This document shows, one piece after another, positions 52,733 to 60,593 of a DNA stretch of 64,000 bases. The stretch comes from Oscillospiraceae bacterium (GTDB lineage Bacteria; Bacillota; Clostridia; Oscillospirales; Ruminococcaceae). The number at the start of each line of letters is the position of its first letter. Positions within the stretch are counted from its first letter, which is position 1. The notes beneath the pieces are model-generated. The model had not been told where the DNA came from and searched no databases. It saw only the letters and a list, made by a program, of their open reading frames with translations. The stretch is taken from assembly GCA_017415165.1 (NCBI GenBank), contig JAFQIY010000069.1, forward strand, positions 124,001-188,000, written 5' to 3'. The position numbers were made by a program, and so were the translations under genes.

Positions 52733-54382
52733 TTGAAAAAACAAACCTTTATTTTCAGTTCGGCAATACTTATTTTATCTGCTGTTGCAGCCAAGCTTAT
52801 CGGTGCACTTTTCCGCATCCCCCTCGCAAATATGCTTGGCGGAACAGGTATGGGATATTTTTCGGGTGCATACGGCATTTTTATGGTTATCTATGCACTT
52901 TCCGTAACGGGACTGCCCACTGCCGTTGCAAAGCTTGTTGCCGAAAACTCTGCACTTGAACGTTACGCAAATATACATAAAATAAAATCTGCAGCACTGC
53001 TTTTCTTTGGTATAACAGGACTTGCATTTACGATTATTCTTATTTTAATCGCTTACCCCTTCTGTATGTTCACGGCAGGAATTGAAACTATCCCGTCAGT
53101 GCTTATGATTGCACCGTCGATTTTTTTCTGCTGTGTAACCTCTGTATATCGCGGCTACTATGAAGGGTTAAGAAATATGTTTCCCACAGCTGTTTCACAG
53201 GTCATTGAAGGACTTTTCAAGCTTTGTACGGGACTTGCTTTCTGCATATATGTAATGCGCAACCCTGAAAAATTTGATTTTATCAGTGCTTTTTTCGGCA
53301 GCTGCGGCACGACTGCAATCGCTGCAGCTGCGGCAATACTCGGAATTACCGTTTCATCTGCGGCAGGAACGATTTTTCTCATTGTCCGTGACAAGCTGTG
53401 GGGAGATGGAATTTCGGAATTTCAGGTTGCTTCACAAGAAAATCAAAGTGATAGCACACGGAAAATCATTTCACAGCTGCTTAAAATTGCTTTGCCTGTT
53501 GCGGCAGGTGCACTCGTTACAAATCTGACATCGCTTATAGACCTTGTAACTATCACCCGCTCACTGGAAAATGCTGTAAAAAATAATCCTGACTATTTTA
53601 TAGAAGTAACTCAGTCCGATAACCTCTCTCAGCTTCCGAATTTCCTTTTCGGCAGCTTCACGGGGCTTGCAATCACAGTATTCAATCTCATCCCCTCCTT
53701 TACCAATATGTTCGGCAAGGGCATCCTCCCCTCTCTTTCAGAAGCATTTACATCAAAAGACAGCGAAGCAATTGCTTTGAACACGGAAAAAGCATTGCTT
53801 TCAACAGCGATAATTGCTATTCCGTCGGGGTTCGGAATATTTGCGCTGTCGGAAAATATTCTCGGATTTCTATTTTCCTCCAGACCTGTTGAAGCTAAAC
53901 TCAGCGCCGCATCAATGTCAATTCTTGGAATTGCCGTTATTTTCCTTTGCATTTCATCAACAATCTTTTCTGTACTTCAGGCAGCAGGAAAACCTCAGCT
54001 TCCCGTTAAGATTATGATTGCAGGAGTAGCCGTAAAGCTTGTCGGAAATCTCTTTCTTGTACCGATTCCCGAACTGAATATTGCAGGTGCAGCAATTTCA
54101 ACACTTTTATGTTACATTGTAATTTTCATTCCAGCGATATACTATATGATAAAACTGACAAATATTTCCGCACACAGGTTTTTTGTAGATTTATGTAAAT
54201 TATGTTACTGTTCTGTTATGTGTGCAGTTTCCGCAAAACTAACCGAAAATATCCTTTTAAATACGATAAATACGCCGTATGTGCTATTTATTTCCATTTT
54301 TGTTGGGGTAATTTTTTACATATTATTTGGCTTTTTATTGGGCATATTTACGAAAAGCACACTAAAATTGCTTATTTCTTAA
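52733..54382 (+). CDS. MOP superfamily flippase (SpoVB/MurJ-like polysaccharide exporter)
   Basis: 549 residues with about 14 hydrophobic segments. N-terminal SSAILILSAVAAKLIGALFRIPLANMLGGTGMGYF is the SpoVB/MurJ-like opening (contains R-x-P and G-x2-G). Members move lipid-linked wall precursors or are needed for the spore cortex. The start is TTG at 52733, following AAAGGAGG by 8 bases. Divergent from trpS. mazG lies 92 bases downstream, behind its own promoter, as in the spoVT-spoVB/mazG region of many Firmicutes. Confidence 0.9.
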   Translation: MKKQTFIFSSAILILSAVAAKLIGALFRIPLANMLGGTGMGYFSGAYGIFMVIYALSVTGLPTAVAKLVAENSALERYANIHKIKSAALLFFGITGLAFTIILILIAYPFCMFTAGIETIPSVLMIAPSIFFCCVTSVYRGYYEGLRNMFPTAVSQVIEGLFKLCTGLAFCIYVMRNPEKFDFISAFFGSCGTTAIAAAAAILGITVSSAAGTIFLIVRDKLWGDGISEFQVASQENQSDSTRKIISQLLKIALPVAAGALVTNLTSLIDLVTITRSLENAVKNNPDYFIEVTQSDNLSQLPNFLFGSFTGLAITVFNLIPSFTNMFGKGILPSLSEAFTSKDSEAIALNTEKALLSTAIIAIPSGFGIFALSENILGFLFSSRPVEAKLSAASMSILGIAVIFLCISSTIFSVLQAAGKPQLPVKIMIAGVAVKLVGNLFLVPIPELNIAGAAISTLLCYIVIFIPAIYYMIKLTNISAHRFFVDLCKLCYCSVMCAVSAKLTENILLNTINTPYVLFISIFVGVIFYILFGFLLGIFTKSTLKLLIS

Positions 54383-54399
54383 AAATTTTGAAAAAACCC

Positions 54400-54428
54400 T
54401 TGAATTTATTTGATTTATCGGTTAATAT
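54400..54428 (+). promoter_or_regulatory. mazG promoter
   Basis: TTGAAT (54400-54405), 17-base spacer, TAATAT (54423-54428), 46 bases before the mazG start. Confidence 0.7.
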
Positions 54429-54474
54429 ATTAAATGTACCATTTTTGCGTGTGCAATTCAATTCGGAGGGTTTT

Positions 54475-55266
54475 ATGGACTTTGTTCTCAAAAAGAGATA
54501 TGATATAAATGATTTTCTCCGTATTATGGAAATTCTCCGCTCGGAAAATGGCTGCCCCTGGGACAGAGAACAGACTCACCAGTCTATCAGAAAGGACTTC
54601 CTCGAGGAAGTTTATGAAGCTGTTGAGGCTATTGACCTTGAAGATACTGCCCTGCTTCGTGAGGAGCTTGGCGATGTGCTTTTACAGGTTATTTTCCACT
54701 CCCGTATTGAGGAGGAAAAAGGAAATTTCTGTTTCGATGATGTTGTTGATGAGGTCTGTCAGAAGCTGGTTATCCGTCACCCGCACGTTTTTGCTGATGT
54801 TGTTGCGGAAACAAGTGATGAGGTGCTGAAAAACTGGAATGACATCAAGCAGCAGACTAAGGGACAGGAAACTTACTACGAAACTCTCGAAAGCGTCTGC
54901 ACTGCTCTCCCTGCTCTTATGCGTGCACAAAAAGTCGGCAAGCGTGCTGAACGTGCGGGAATGGATTTTGAGAATGTTACTCAGGTTCTTGATTGCCTTG
55001 AAGCTGAAATTGCTGAGCTTAAAGAAGCTATTGCAAGCGGCAGACAGGAGTGTATCGAGGAGGAGCTTGGAGATGTGCTTTTCTCCTGCACAAACCTTGC
55101 ACGTCACACCAAATGTGACGCTGAGGAGGCACTTACACGTTCTACTGAAAAGTTTATGAAGCGTTTCAAGGATACTGAGGAAATGGTAAGATGTGACGGG
55201 ATTGATATGAAGTCCCTTAACATAAATGAGCTTGACGTTTATTGGCGTAAAGCTAAAACAAAATAA
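54475..55266 (+). CDS. mazG: Nucleoside triphosphate pyrophosphohydrolase MazG
   Basis: 263 residues with two MazG units. The first has RKDFLEEVYEAVEAID then LREELGDVLLQV; the second LEAEIAELKEAIAS then IEEELGDVLFS. It cleaves NTPs and dNTPs to NMP and pyrophosphate, removing damaged nucleotides. The ATG at 54475 follows GGAGGG by 7 bases; the much longer upstream open frame overlaps the flippase gene and is not used. Followed by HU and rqcP, the Firmicutes mazG-rqcP neighbourhood. Confidence 0.95.
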   Translation: MDFVLKKRYDINDFLRIMEILRSENGCPWDREQTHQSIRKDFLEEVYEAVEAIDLEDTALLREELGDVLLQVIFHSRIEEEKGNFCFDDVVDEVCQKLVIRHPHVFADVVAETSDEVLKNWNDIKQQTKGQETYYETLESVCTALPALMRAQKVGKRAERAGMDFENVTQVLDCLEAEIAELKEAIASGRQECIEEELGDVLFSCTNLARHTKCDAEEALTRSTEKFMKRFKDTEEMVRCDGIDMKSLNINELDVYWRKAKTK

Positions 55267-55305
55267 AAAATGGGGTTTCCCATCAAATTTATGGAGGTAG
55301 TTAAA

Positions 55306-55584
55306 ATGACAAAAGCAGAACTTATCAATGCAATTGCAGAAAAGGGCGGTCTTACAAAGAAGGACGCTGAAAAGTCCCTCAACGCTGTAGTAGCATCTAT
55401 CACAGACGCTCTCGTAAAGGGTGACAAGGTTCAGATTGTTGGTTTCGGTACATTTGAGGTTCGTGAGAGAAGCGCTAAGGAAGCTATTAACCCAAGAACT
55501 AAGGAAAAGATTAAGGTTCCTGCAAAGAAGGCTCCTGCTTTCAAGGCTGGTAAGGCTCTCAAGGATGCTGTTGACGCTAAGTAA
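55306..55584 (+). CDS. hup: HU family DNA-binding protein
   Basis: 92 residues. The sequence MTKAELINAIAEKGGLTKKDAEKSL and GFGTFEVRERSAKEAINPRTKE are diagnostic of HU. It bends and compacts DNA as a dimer. The ATG at 55306 follows GGAGG by 8 bases; the preceding in-frame start lacks a site. Codon use shows high expression. Located 39 bases after mazG and followed by a strong terminator. Confidence 0.97.
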   Translation: MTKAELINAIAEKGGLTKKDAEKSLNAVVASITDALVKGDKVQIVGFGTFEVRERSAKEAINPRTKEKIKVPAKKAPAFKAGKALKDAVDAK

Positions 55585-55606
55585 TTAACAGTTTTATAAA
55601 ATGTAC

Positions 55607-55638
55607 GAGCAGACAGGATTGTTCCGTCTGCTCTTTTT
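55607..55638 (+). terminator. HU terminator
   Basis: Arms GAGCAGAC/GTCTGCTC (55607-55614 and 55626-55633) followed by T5. Confidence 0.88.
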
Positions 55639-55661
55639 ATTGTATTTATAGGAGTGATTTT

Positions 55662-55907
55662 ATGCGACTTGACAAATATCTAAAGGTTACACGTCTCATA
55701 AAAAGACGTACTATTGCCAACGAAGCCTGCGATGCAGGAAAAATTTCCGTAAACGGCAAGATTGCAAGGGCTTCCTACGATGTTAAGGTTGATGATATAA
55801 TTGAAATCAATCTCGGTATGAAGCCGCTCAAGGTAAAGGTTACTAACGTTACTGAATATGCCACTAAGGAAAACGCTGCTGACAACTACATTGTTGTGGA
55901 GGGTTGA
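55662..55907 (+). CDS. rqcP: S4-domain RNA-binding protein RqcP/HslR
   Basis: 81 residues, one S4 domain (MRLDKYLKVTRLIKRRTIANEACDAG). RqcP works with RqcH in alanine tailing of stalled nascent chains on large ribosomal subunits (known in Bacillus). The ATG follows GGAG by 9 bases. Usually directly after mazG; here the HU gene is inserted. One base separates its stop from the next ATG. Confidence 0.93.
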   Translation: MRLDKYLKVTRLIKRRTIANEACDAGKISVNGKIARASYDVKVDDIIEINLGMKPLKVKVTNVTEYATKENAADNYIVVEG

Positions 55908-55908
55908 T

Positions 55909-56079
55909 ATGGGTTCCTTTGAATATGTTGTTATCAGAATTGACGGCGATTATGCGGTGCTGAAGCGTACTGACATTGTAACAGACGACACTGTTCTTGT
56001 TGCACGCGCACTGCTTCCTGAGGAAACAGACGAGGGCACTCGCCTGCTCTGGGAAAATCTTGAATACACCGTATTATGA
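55909..56079 (+). CDS. DUF3006-like small protein
   Basis: 56 residues, acidic. The pattern YVVIRIDGDYAVLKR and LLPEETDEGTRLLWE resembles DUF3006, a beta-rich family of unknown function common in Firmicutes. The ATG at 55909 lies one base after the rqcP stop and GGAGGG lies in the rqcP end, so translation is coupled. Possibly an accessory of the same ribosome-quality operon, but there is no direct evidence. Confidence 0.7.
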   Translation: MGSFEYVVIRIDGDYAVLKRTDIVTDDTVLVARALLPEETDEGTRLLWENLEYTVL

Positions 56080-56080
56080 A

Positions 56081-56116
56081 AAATGCCCCCACGGCTTCAG
56101 TCCGTGAGGGCATTTC
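56081..56116. terminator. Bidirectional terminator
   Basis: Stem AAATGCCC-CACGG/CCGTG-GGGCATTT with one bulge; minus strand continues TTTTTC. It sits between the convergent DUF3006-like and zinc-ribbon genes. Confidence 0.85.
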
Positions 56117-56120
56117 GTTA

Positions 56121-56582
56121 TTATTCTTCTGTTGTTTCTTCTGCAGCTTCTTCAGCAACAACGATTTCGATGTCTGCCTTTTCTTCAGCAACTTCTTCAA
56201 CAACCTCTTCCTCAACAACAGGCTCAGGCTTTTCGAGTGCTGCACCGCACTTGCCGCAGAAAGAATCCTCAATCGGACAGCTTGCACCGCAGCTGCACTT
56301 AACAAGACCCTTGATTGCGAGAATCTGGTTCTTCATCTCTGCAATTGTATCGAGGGAAGCTGTTACAGAGTTAACTGCGTCAGCAATTTCTGCATCAGGA
56401 TTTTCCTTGTACATATCGTAGTAATACTTACCGATAAGTGTGTAGTTTTCGCTGATAGCACGCTCGGAAGAAATAATCTTTGCGTTCAGCTTTGCAGTAT
56501 TGCCAACCTGCTTTGTCTTTTCACCTACGTTCTTGCCTGTCTCTGTGATTGTGTCAGTAATCTTTTTGATGATATCGCTCAT
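56121..56582 (-). CDS. Zinc-ribbon protein with coiled-coil N-terminus and acidic tail
   Basis: 153 residues. A helical, probably coiled-coil region (about 1-85, IKKITDTITETGKNVGEKTK) leads to a zinc ribbon CSCGASCPIEDSFCGKCG (near 95-112) and an acidic Glu/Val tail (PEPVVEEEVVEEVAEE). Such zinc-ribbon proteins of Clostridia have no known role. The ATG follows CGGAGG. It ends at the shared terminator and seems to be monocistronic. Confidence 0.8.
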   Translation of the reverse strand: MSDIIKKITDTITETGKNVGEKTKQVGNTAKLNAKIISSERAISENYTLIGKYYYDMYKENPDAEIADAVNSVTASLDTIAEMKNQILAIKGLVKCSCGASCPIEDSFCGKCGAALEKPEPVVEEEVVEEVAEEKADIEIVVAEEAAEETTEE

Positions 56583-56668
56583 TATAAATTCCTCCGTTCA
56601 AAAATTTGTATGTGGATATTCGTTTATTTTGCTTGACAACAATATTATACTACATATAATATTAAATG

Positions 56669-57976
56669 TCAATACCCTTTTATAACTTTTTTTACAATTT
56701 TTTCAGGACACGGATTTTCCGTCGCTGTATAAGTGAAAACCTTGGCAAAATCCTCTGCAATTGCATCAATATCACATTTGGTTGAGGTATAAAGGGTTGC
56801 AATCCTTTCACCCTTGCTGACCTTGTCCCCAACGGTTTTATCGAATATTATTCCTGCTGTAAAGTCAATATCCGACTCCTTGGTTTCACGTCCTGCACCG
56901 AGTTTAAGTGAGATAAGACCTGTTTTTTCGCAGGAAATTCCTGTTACGAAGCCGTCCTCTGACGCAAATATTTCCTTTGAGCGCTTTGGCTGAGCAAAAA
57001 AGGTATAGTCATTTATCACCTCAGGATTTCCGCCCTGAAGCTGTATCATTTCGCTGAGTTTCGCGAGTGCTTTACCTGATGAAACAGCTTCCTCAGCCAT
57101 TTTTCTGCAATCCTCTGTGCTTCCCTTTCCTGCCACATAAAGCATTTCTGTTGCAAGCACAAGAGAAACCTCCAGCAAATCGTCAGGGGCATTTCCTTTA
57201 AGCGCTTCAATCGCTTCGATAACCTCAAGTGAGTTACCAACAGCACGTCCCAACGGCTTTTCCATATCTGTTATTACGGCAACACACTTCCTGCCTGCAA
57301 GCTTACCAACACGCACCATTGCGTCCGCAAGCTTTTCAGCGTCCTCGTAAGTTTTCATAAATGCACCGTCTCCGACCTTAACATCGAGGACAATTCCGTC
57401 TGCACCTGTTGCAAGCTTCTTGCTCATAATTGATGAGCAGATAAGGGGTATACTATCAACGGTAGCGGTAGCATTGCGCAATGCGTAGATTTTCTTATCA
57501 GCAGGTACAAGTGAGCCTGTCTGCCCTGCAACAGCAAGACCTGCTTTTTTTACATTCTCAACGAATTTTTCAAAGGATATTTCCGTTTTAAAACCGGGTA
57601 TGGACTCAAGCTTATCAATTGTACCGCCTGTGTGTCCAAGTCCTCTGCCTGACATTTTCGGCACGCACACACCGCAGGCAGCAACGATTGGTGCAACGAT
57701 AAGAGTAGTTTTATCACCTACGCCGCCTGTACTGTGCTTATCGACATTAAATCCGCCTGTTTCAGGTTTAATCATATCCCCTGACCTTGCCATAGCCATA
57801 GTCAGGTCGGTTGTTTCTCTGTCCGATAACGAACAAAAGCATATCGCCATAAGAAGTGCAGACATCTGATAATCGGGGATGCTGCCGGACACATATCCGG
57901 CAACAACCCAATTGATTTCCTCTGTACTTAATTCGACGTTATGCTTTTTCTTGGTAATTATTTCATAAATAGTCAT
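56669..57976 (-). CDS. pdp: Pyrimidine-nucleoside phosphorylase
   Basis: 435 residues. It splits thymidine, uridine and deoxyuridine with phosphate. The phosphate loop KHSTGGVGDKTTL, GRGLGHTGGTIDKLE and KKLATGADGIVLDVKVG are diagnostic of the DeoA/Pdp family. It complements upp in pyrimidine salvage. The ATG overlaps the stop of the SpoIID-like gene (ATGA) and has only a weak ribosome site, so it depends on coupling. A salvage enzyme at the end of a sortase operon is unexpected. Confidence 0.95.
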   Translation of the reverse strand: MTIYEIITKKKHNVELSTEEINWVVAGYVSGSIPDYQMSALLMAICFCSLSDRETTDLTMAMARSGDMIKPETGGFNVDKHSTGGVGDKTTLIVAPIVAACGVCVPKMSGRGLGHTGGTIDKLESIPGFKTEISFEKFVENVKKAGLAVAGQTGSLVPADKKIYALRNATATVDSIPLICSSIMSKKLATGADGIVLDVKVGDGAFMKTYEDAEKLADAMVRVGKLAGRKCVAVITDMEKPLGRAVGNSLEVIEAIEALKGNAPDDLLEVSLVLATEMLYVAGKGSTEDCRKMAEEAVSSGKALAKLSEMIQLQGGNPEVINDYTFFAQPKRSKEIFASEDGFVTGISCEKTGLISLKLGAGRETKESDIDFTAGIIFDKTVGDKVSKGERIATLYTSTKCDIDAIAEDFAKVFTYTATENPCPEKIVKKVIKGY

Positions 57977-59484
57977 AGCACTTCAATTCCCGTAAAATAA
58001 TGTTTGAGTATCTGTTCATAAGAATATCCCTGTTTTGCAAGAATATTCGCACCATTCTGGCTCATTCCAACACCGTGACCGTAGCCGTATGTAGTGAACG
58101 TGAAGTAGCCATCGCTGTATGTAACCTCAAAAGCTGCACTTTTGAGCTTGTAATTGAGAATTGACTCACGCATTGAACGACCTGTAATAACCTTCTGACC
58201 GTCAATATTTACCTTTGCAACGTAATTTCCGTCAATGATTTCGGTAACCGTAAACCAGTTGGACGGGTCATCCGAAAGAGTTATTCCAAGCTTTTCTTCG
58301 GTAAGCGTACGCATATTTTCCTCACTTACCTTCATCTGATAACCATAGTTCGGGTCATTTCCGACATCAAATGGGCAATACACGCTCTTGAGATACGGAA
58401 CACTGCTGCCCCATACATTCTTTGCATCGGTTGTATAACCTGACGATGAAGCCATATAAACTGTCTGTGCAACATTTCCGTTATAATAACAGCACACACC
58501 CCATACCTCGGAAACTAAATCCTTGATACGCTGAGGTACATTACCCTTAACAAGAACGGACGGAGTGAGTCCGTTTACGTTGTGATATTTAACATAAGAA
58601 TATGCTGCAACTGCCTGAGCCTTGATTGCTTCATCGCTGAAGCTTGCGGAAATCTCATTGTTGACAATCTGACAGATAAGGTCGTAAGCGTTGACTGTCT
58701 GTGTACTTCCGTTGAACTTTGCAGTAAAAGTTTCATCTGTAGAAATATCAGCACCTGTTACCACGCTGACAGATACGGACGTTTCCGTGCTTTGGGTTGA
58801 ATCATCAGTCCAGAGGGTGATAATTATATCTTCGGAAGCATCAGGAACGGTATTATCGAAATTTTCATCTTCCTCAAACACGAATGTTACTGTTTCTTCA
58901 GTTGCTTCTGTTTCAGGAGCAGCTGTCTGCTCCAGGACAATTTCCGCAGGCTCTTCCTCATCATTGGAAATCACCTTATCTTCATTTGAATCCTCACCAA
59001 AAACGGACTGCTCCATAGCTTCGGCACTTCCGTCATCATACTCATCAACATCAAAATCCTCGGGATAATCTACATCCTCATCATCTTCCTGAGGTTCTTC
59101 CGCAGATGTTTTTTCAGGAGCAGCTGAAACGGTTTTCTCAGCTTCTTCCATAACAGGTGCAGCAGTTGTCACAGCAGGTTCTTCTGTTTGTTCAGCTGTT
59201 TCTTCATCAGCAGGAGCTTCTGTCTGTTCTTCCTGAAAACTATTTTCAGGCAAAGCAGGGACAGCTTCAACAACCTCTGTTTCGTCATACACCTGAGGAA
59301 TATCAACAATTTCCGCATCTATATCTTTATATGTAATTTCAGTCACAGTTTCTGTTTCAGTCGAATAATAATATTCCATTGAAATGGCATTCTCATCAAC
59401 ATCCTCTACCATAAATGCAAAGGTATAGAAAATGCCAACCAGAAGAAGTGCCGCAATACCGCTCAGAGTGGTATTCAGCTTCAT
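57973..59484 (-). CDS. SpoIID/LytB domain protein with long acidic stalk
   Basis: 503 residues. A membrane segment or uncleaved signal (about 8-26) is followed by an extracytoplasmic stalk (about 30-245) rich in Glu, Thr, Pro, Ala and Asp, and by a SpoIID domain (about 250-503) with IVNNEISASFSDEAIKAQAVAAYSYV and GHGVGMSQNGANILA. SpoIID is a lytic transglycosylase acting on denuded glycan strands during engulfment; LytB relatives modify amidases in vegetative cells. The conserved Glu of NNE would be catalytic. The ATG follows AAAGGAGGGG. It lies 27 bases after the last sortase, suggesting one operon. Confidence 0.86.
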   Translation of the reverse strand: MKLNTTLSGIAALLLVGIFYTFAFMVEDVDENAISMEYYYSTETETVTEITYKDIDAEIVDIPQVYDETEVVEAVPALPENSFQEEQTEAPADEETAEQTEEPAVTTAAPVMEEAEKTVSAAPEKTSAEEPQEDDEDVDYPEDFDVDEYDDGSAEAMEQSVFGEDSNEDKVISNDEEEPAEIVLEQTAAPETEATEETVTFVFEEDENFDNTVPDASEDIIITLWTDDSTQSTETSVSVSVVTGADISTDETFTAKFNGSTQTVNAYDLICQIVNNEISASFSDEAIKAQAVAAYSYVKYHNVNGLTPSVLVKGNVPQRIKDLVSEVWGVCCYYNGNVAQTVYMASSSGYTTDAKNVWGSSVPYLKSVYCPFDVGNDPNYGYQMKVSEENMRTLTEEKLGITLSDDPSNWFTVTEIIDGNYVAKVNIDGQKVITGRSMRESILNYKLKSAAFEVTYSDGYFTFTTYGYGHGVGMSQNGANILAKQGYSYEQILKHYFTGIEVL

Positions 59485-59511
59485 ATTTATCCCCTCCTTT
59501 TCTGTGTCCCT

Positions 59512-60558
59512 TTATTCTACATATGTACCGCCATTATACTTATAATAAACAGCAGGCCACTTTGGATTTTTATTAACAGCAAAGCCTGTTGTATCAAGAT
59601 TTTCAACTGTTTCTCCCGCACGGAGCTTTCTTCCGATAATAACGTGACGTGCAGGCTCCCACTCATATGAACAAGTGGAAAGAGTAATGAACTTATCGTT
59701 TTCGTTCACATTAATTCCTGTGTGGAAATGGCTTCGTTCAGTTATTTCCTCAATAAAGGTTTCGAATGTATGATTCTTGTCAAAATTGATGTAGTTGTGA
59801 TAGTCAAAGACATTTCCGTTATCGTGCTCAGGCTCTGTATTGATAACAAAGGAAGCAAGAATAACGTATGTGCTTTGCTCATACTTGTTGTCGAAATAGA
59901 TATATGGATTCTGAAGCCAGTATTTTGCGTCCCACTTATAGAAATCCATCTGTCCGAACATTGTTCCGTCACGCTGATTATGACCGTAAAGAATAATATT
60001 ATCGGACTGTAAATCCGGATAGTCATTCACAACATTACGGTAATCGGCATAAACCGTACCGCAGGAACGTGTCTGACCATAGATATTCTTTTTGAGGTAA
60101 TAATCATTGTCATCTGCCTGAACAACAGCCTCACTCATTACACCGGGGATGGAAACATATCCTGCGTAATCCTCATTGATTGCGAGCATTTCGTCCGCAA
60201 AAGCCATATTAACCAGCGGATTTCTTATAATTTCGCCATCATCCGTAATTTCAACAGTAGGAGGAGTTGTTTCTGCCTCGCCGGACTGCACCTGATTGCT
60301 CAGGTTATTAAAAATATTATATTTGTTGCTTAAATCCTTCTGATTTTGTTTTGCTTCAAAAATATGATAGAAATATACTGCAAGGATTACTGCACAGACT
60401 ACCAGTGCAAAAATGGAAATAAGCACAATAACCTTACTTATTATAACATTTGATTTATCGCCTTTAAGCGGTATAAAGCTCTCCACAAAACCTTTCTTTT
60501 TCTTTTTCTGTGGCTGTTTATACCTTGGAGCTGCGCGGACTTCATCCGACATTGCCAT
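59512..60558 (-). CDS. Class B sortase, array member 1
   Basis: 348 residues. A short basic cytoplasmic N-terminus (KKKKKG), membrane segment at about 38-66, a stalk, and a class B catalytic domain with His193 (ILYGHNQ), Cys296 (TLSTCS) and Arg304 (EPAR). Sortases cleave a C-terminal sorting motif (NPQTN-like or LPxTG) and join the protein to peptidoglycan or pili. No such substrate is visible. The ATG is about 11 bases after AAAGGA, a long spacing. Fourth in transcription order, ahead of SpoIID. Confidence 0.92.
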   Translation of the reverse strand: MAMSDEVRAAPRYKQPQKKKKKGFVESFIPLKGDKSNVIISKVIVLISIFALVVCAVILAVYFYHIFEAKQNQKDLSNKYNIFNNLSNQVQSGEAETTPPTVEITDDGEIIRNPLVNMAFADEMLAINEDYAGYVSIPGVMSEAVVQADDNDYYLKKNIYGQTRSCGTVYADYRNVVNDYPDLQSDNIILYGHNQRDGTMFGQMDFYKWDAKYWLQNPYIYFDNKYEQSTYVILASFVINTEPEHDNGNVFDYHNYINFDKNHTFETFIEEITERSHFHTGINVNENDKFITLSTCSYEWEPARHVIIGRKLRAGETVENLDTTGFAVNKNPKWPAVYYKYNGGTYVE

Positions 60559-60593
60559 TTGGTAACCATTCCTTTCTTTTTCTGCACATTAAG

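Noticed and set aside
54202-54474. N-terminal extension of MazG overlapping the flippase gene
   Set aside because: The strong GGAGGG site and family length fix the start at 54475; the extension would overlap about 180 bases of the flippase gene.
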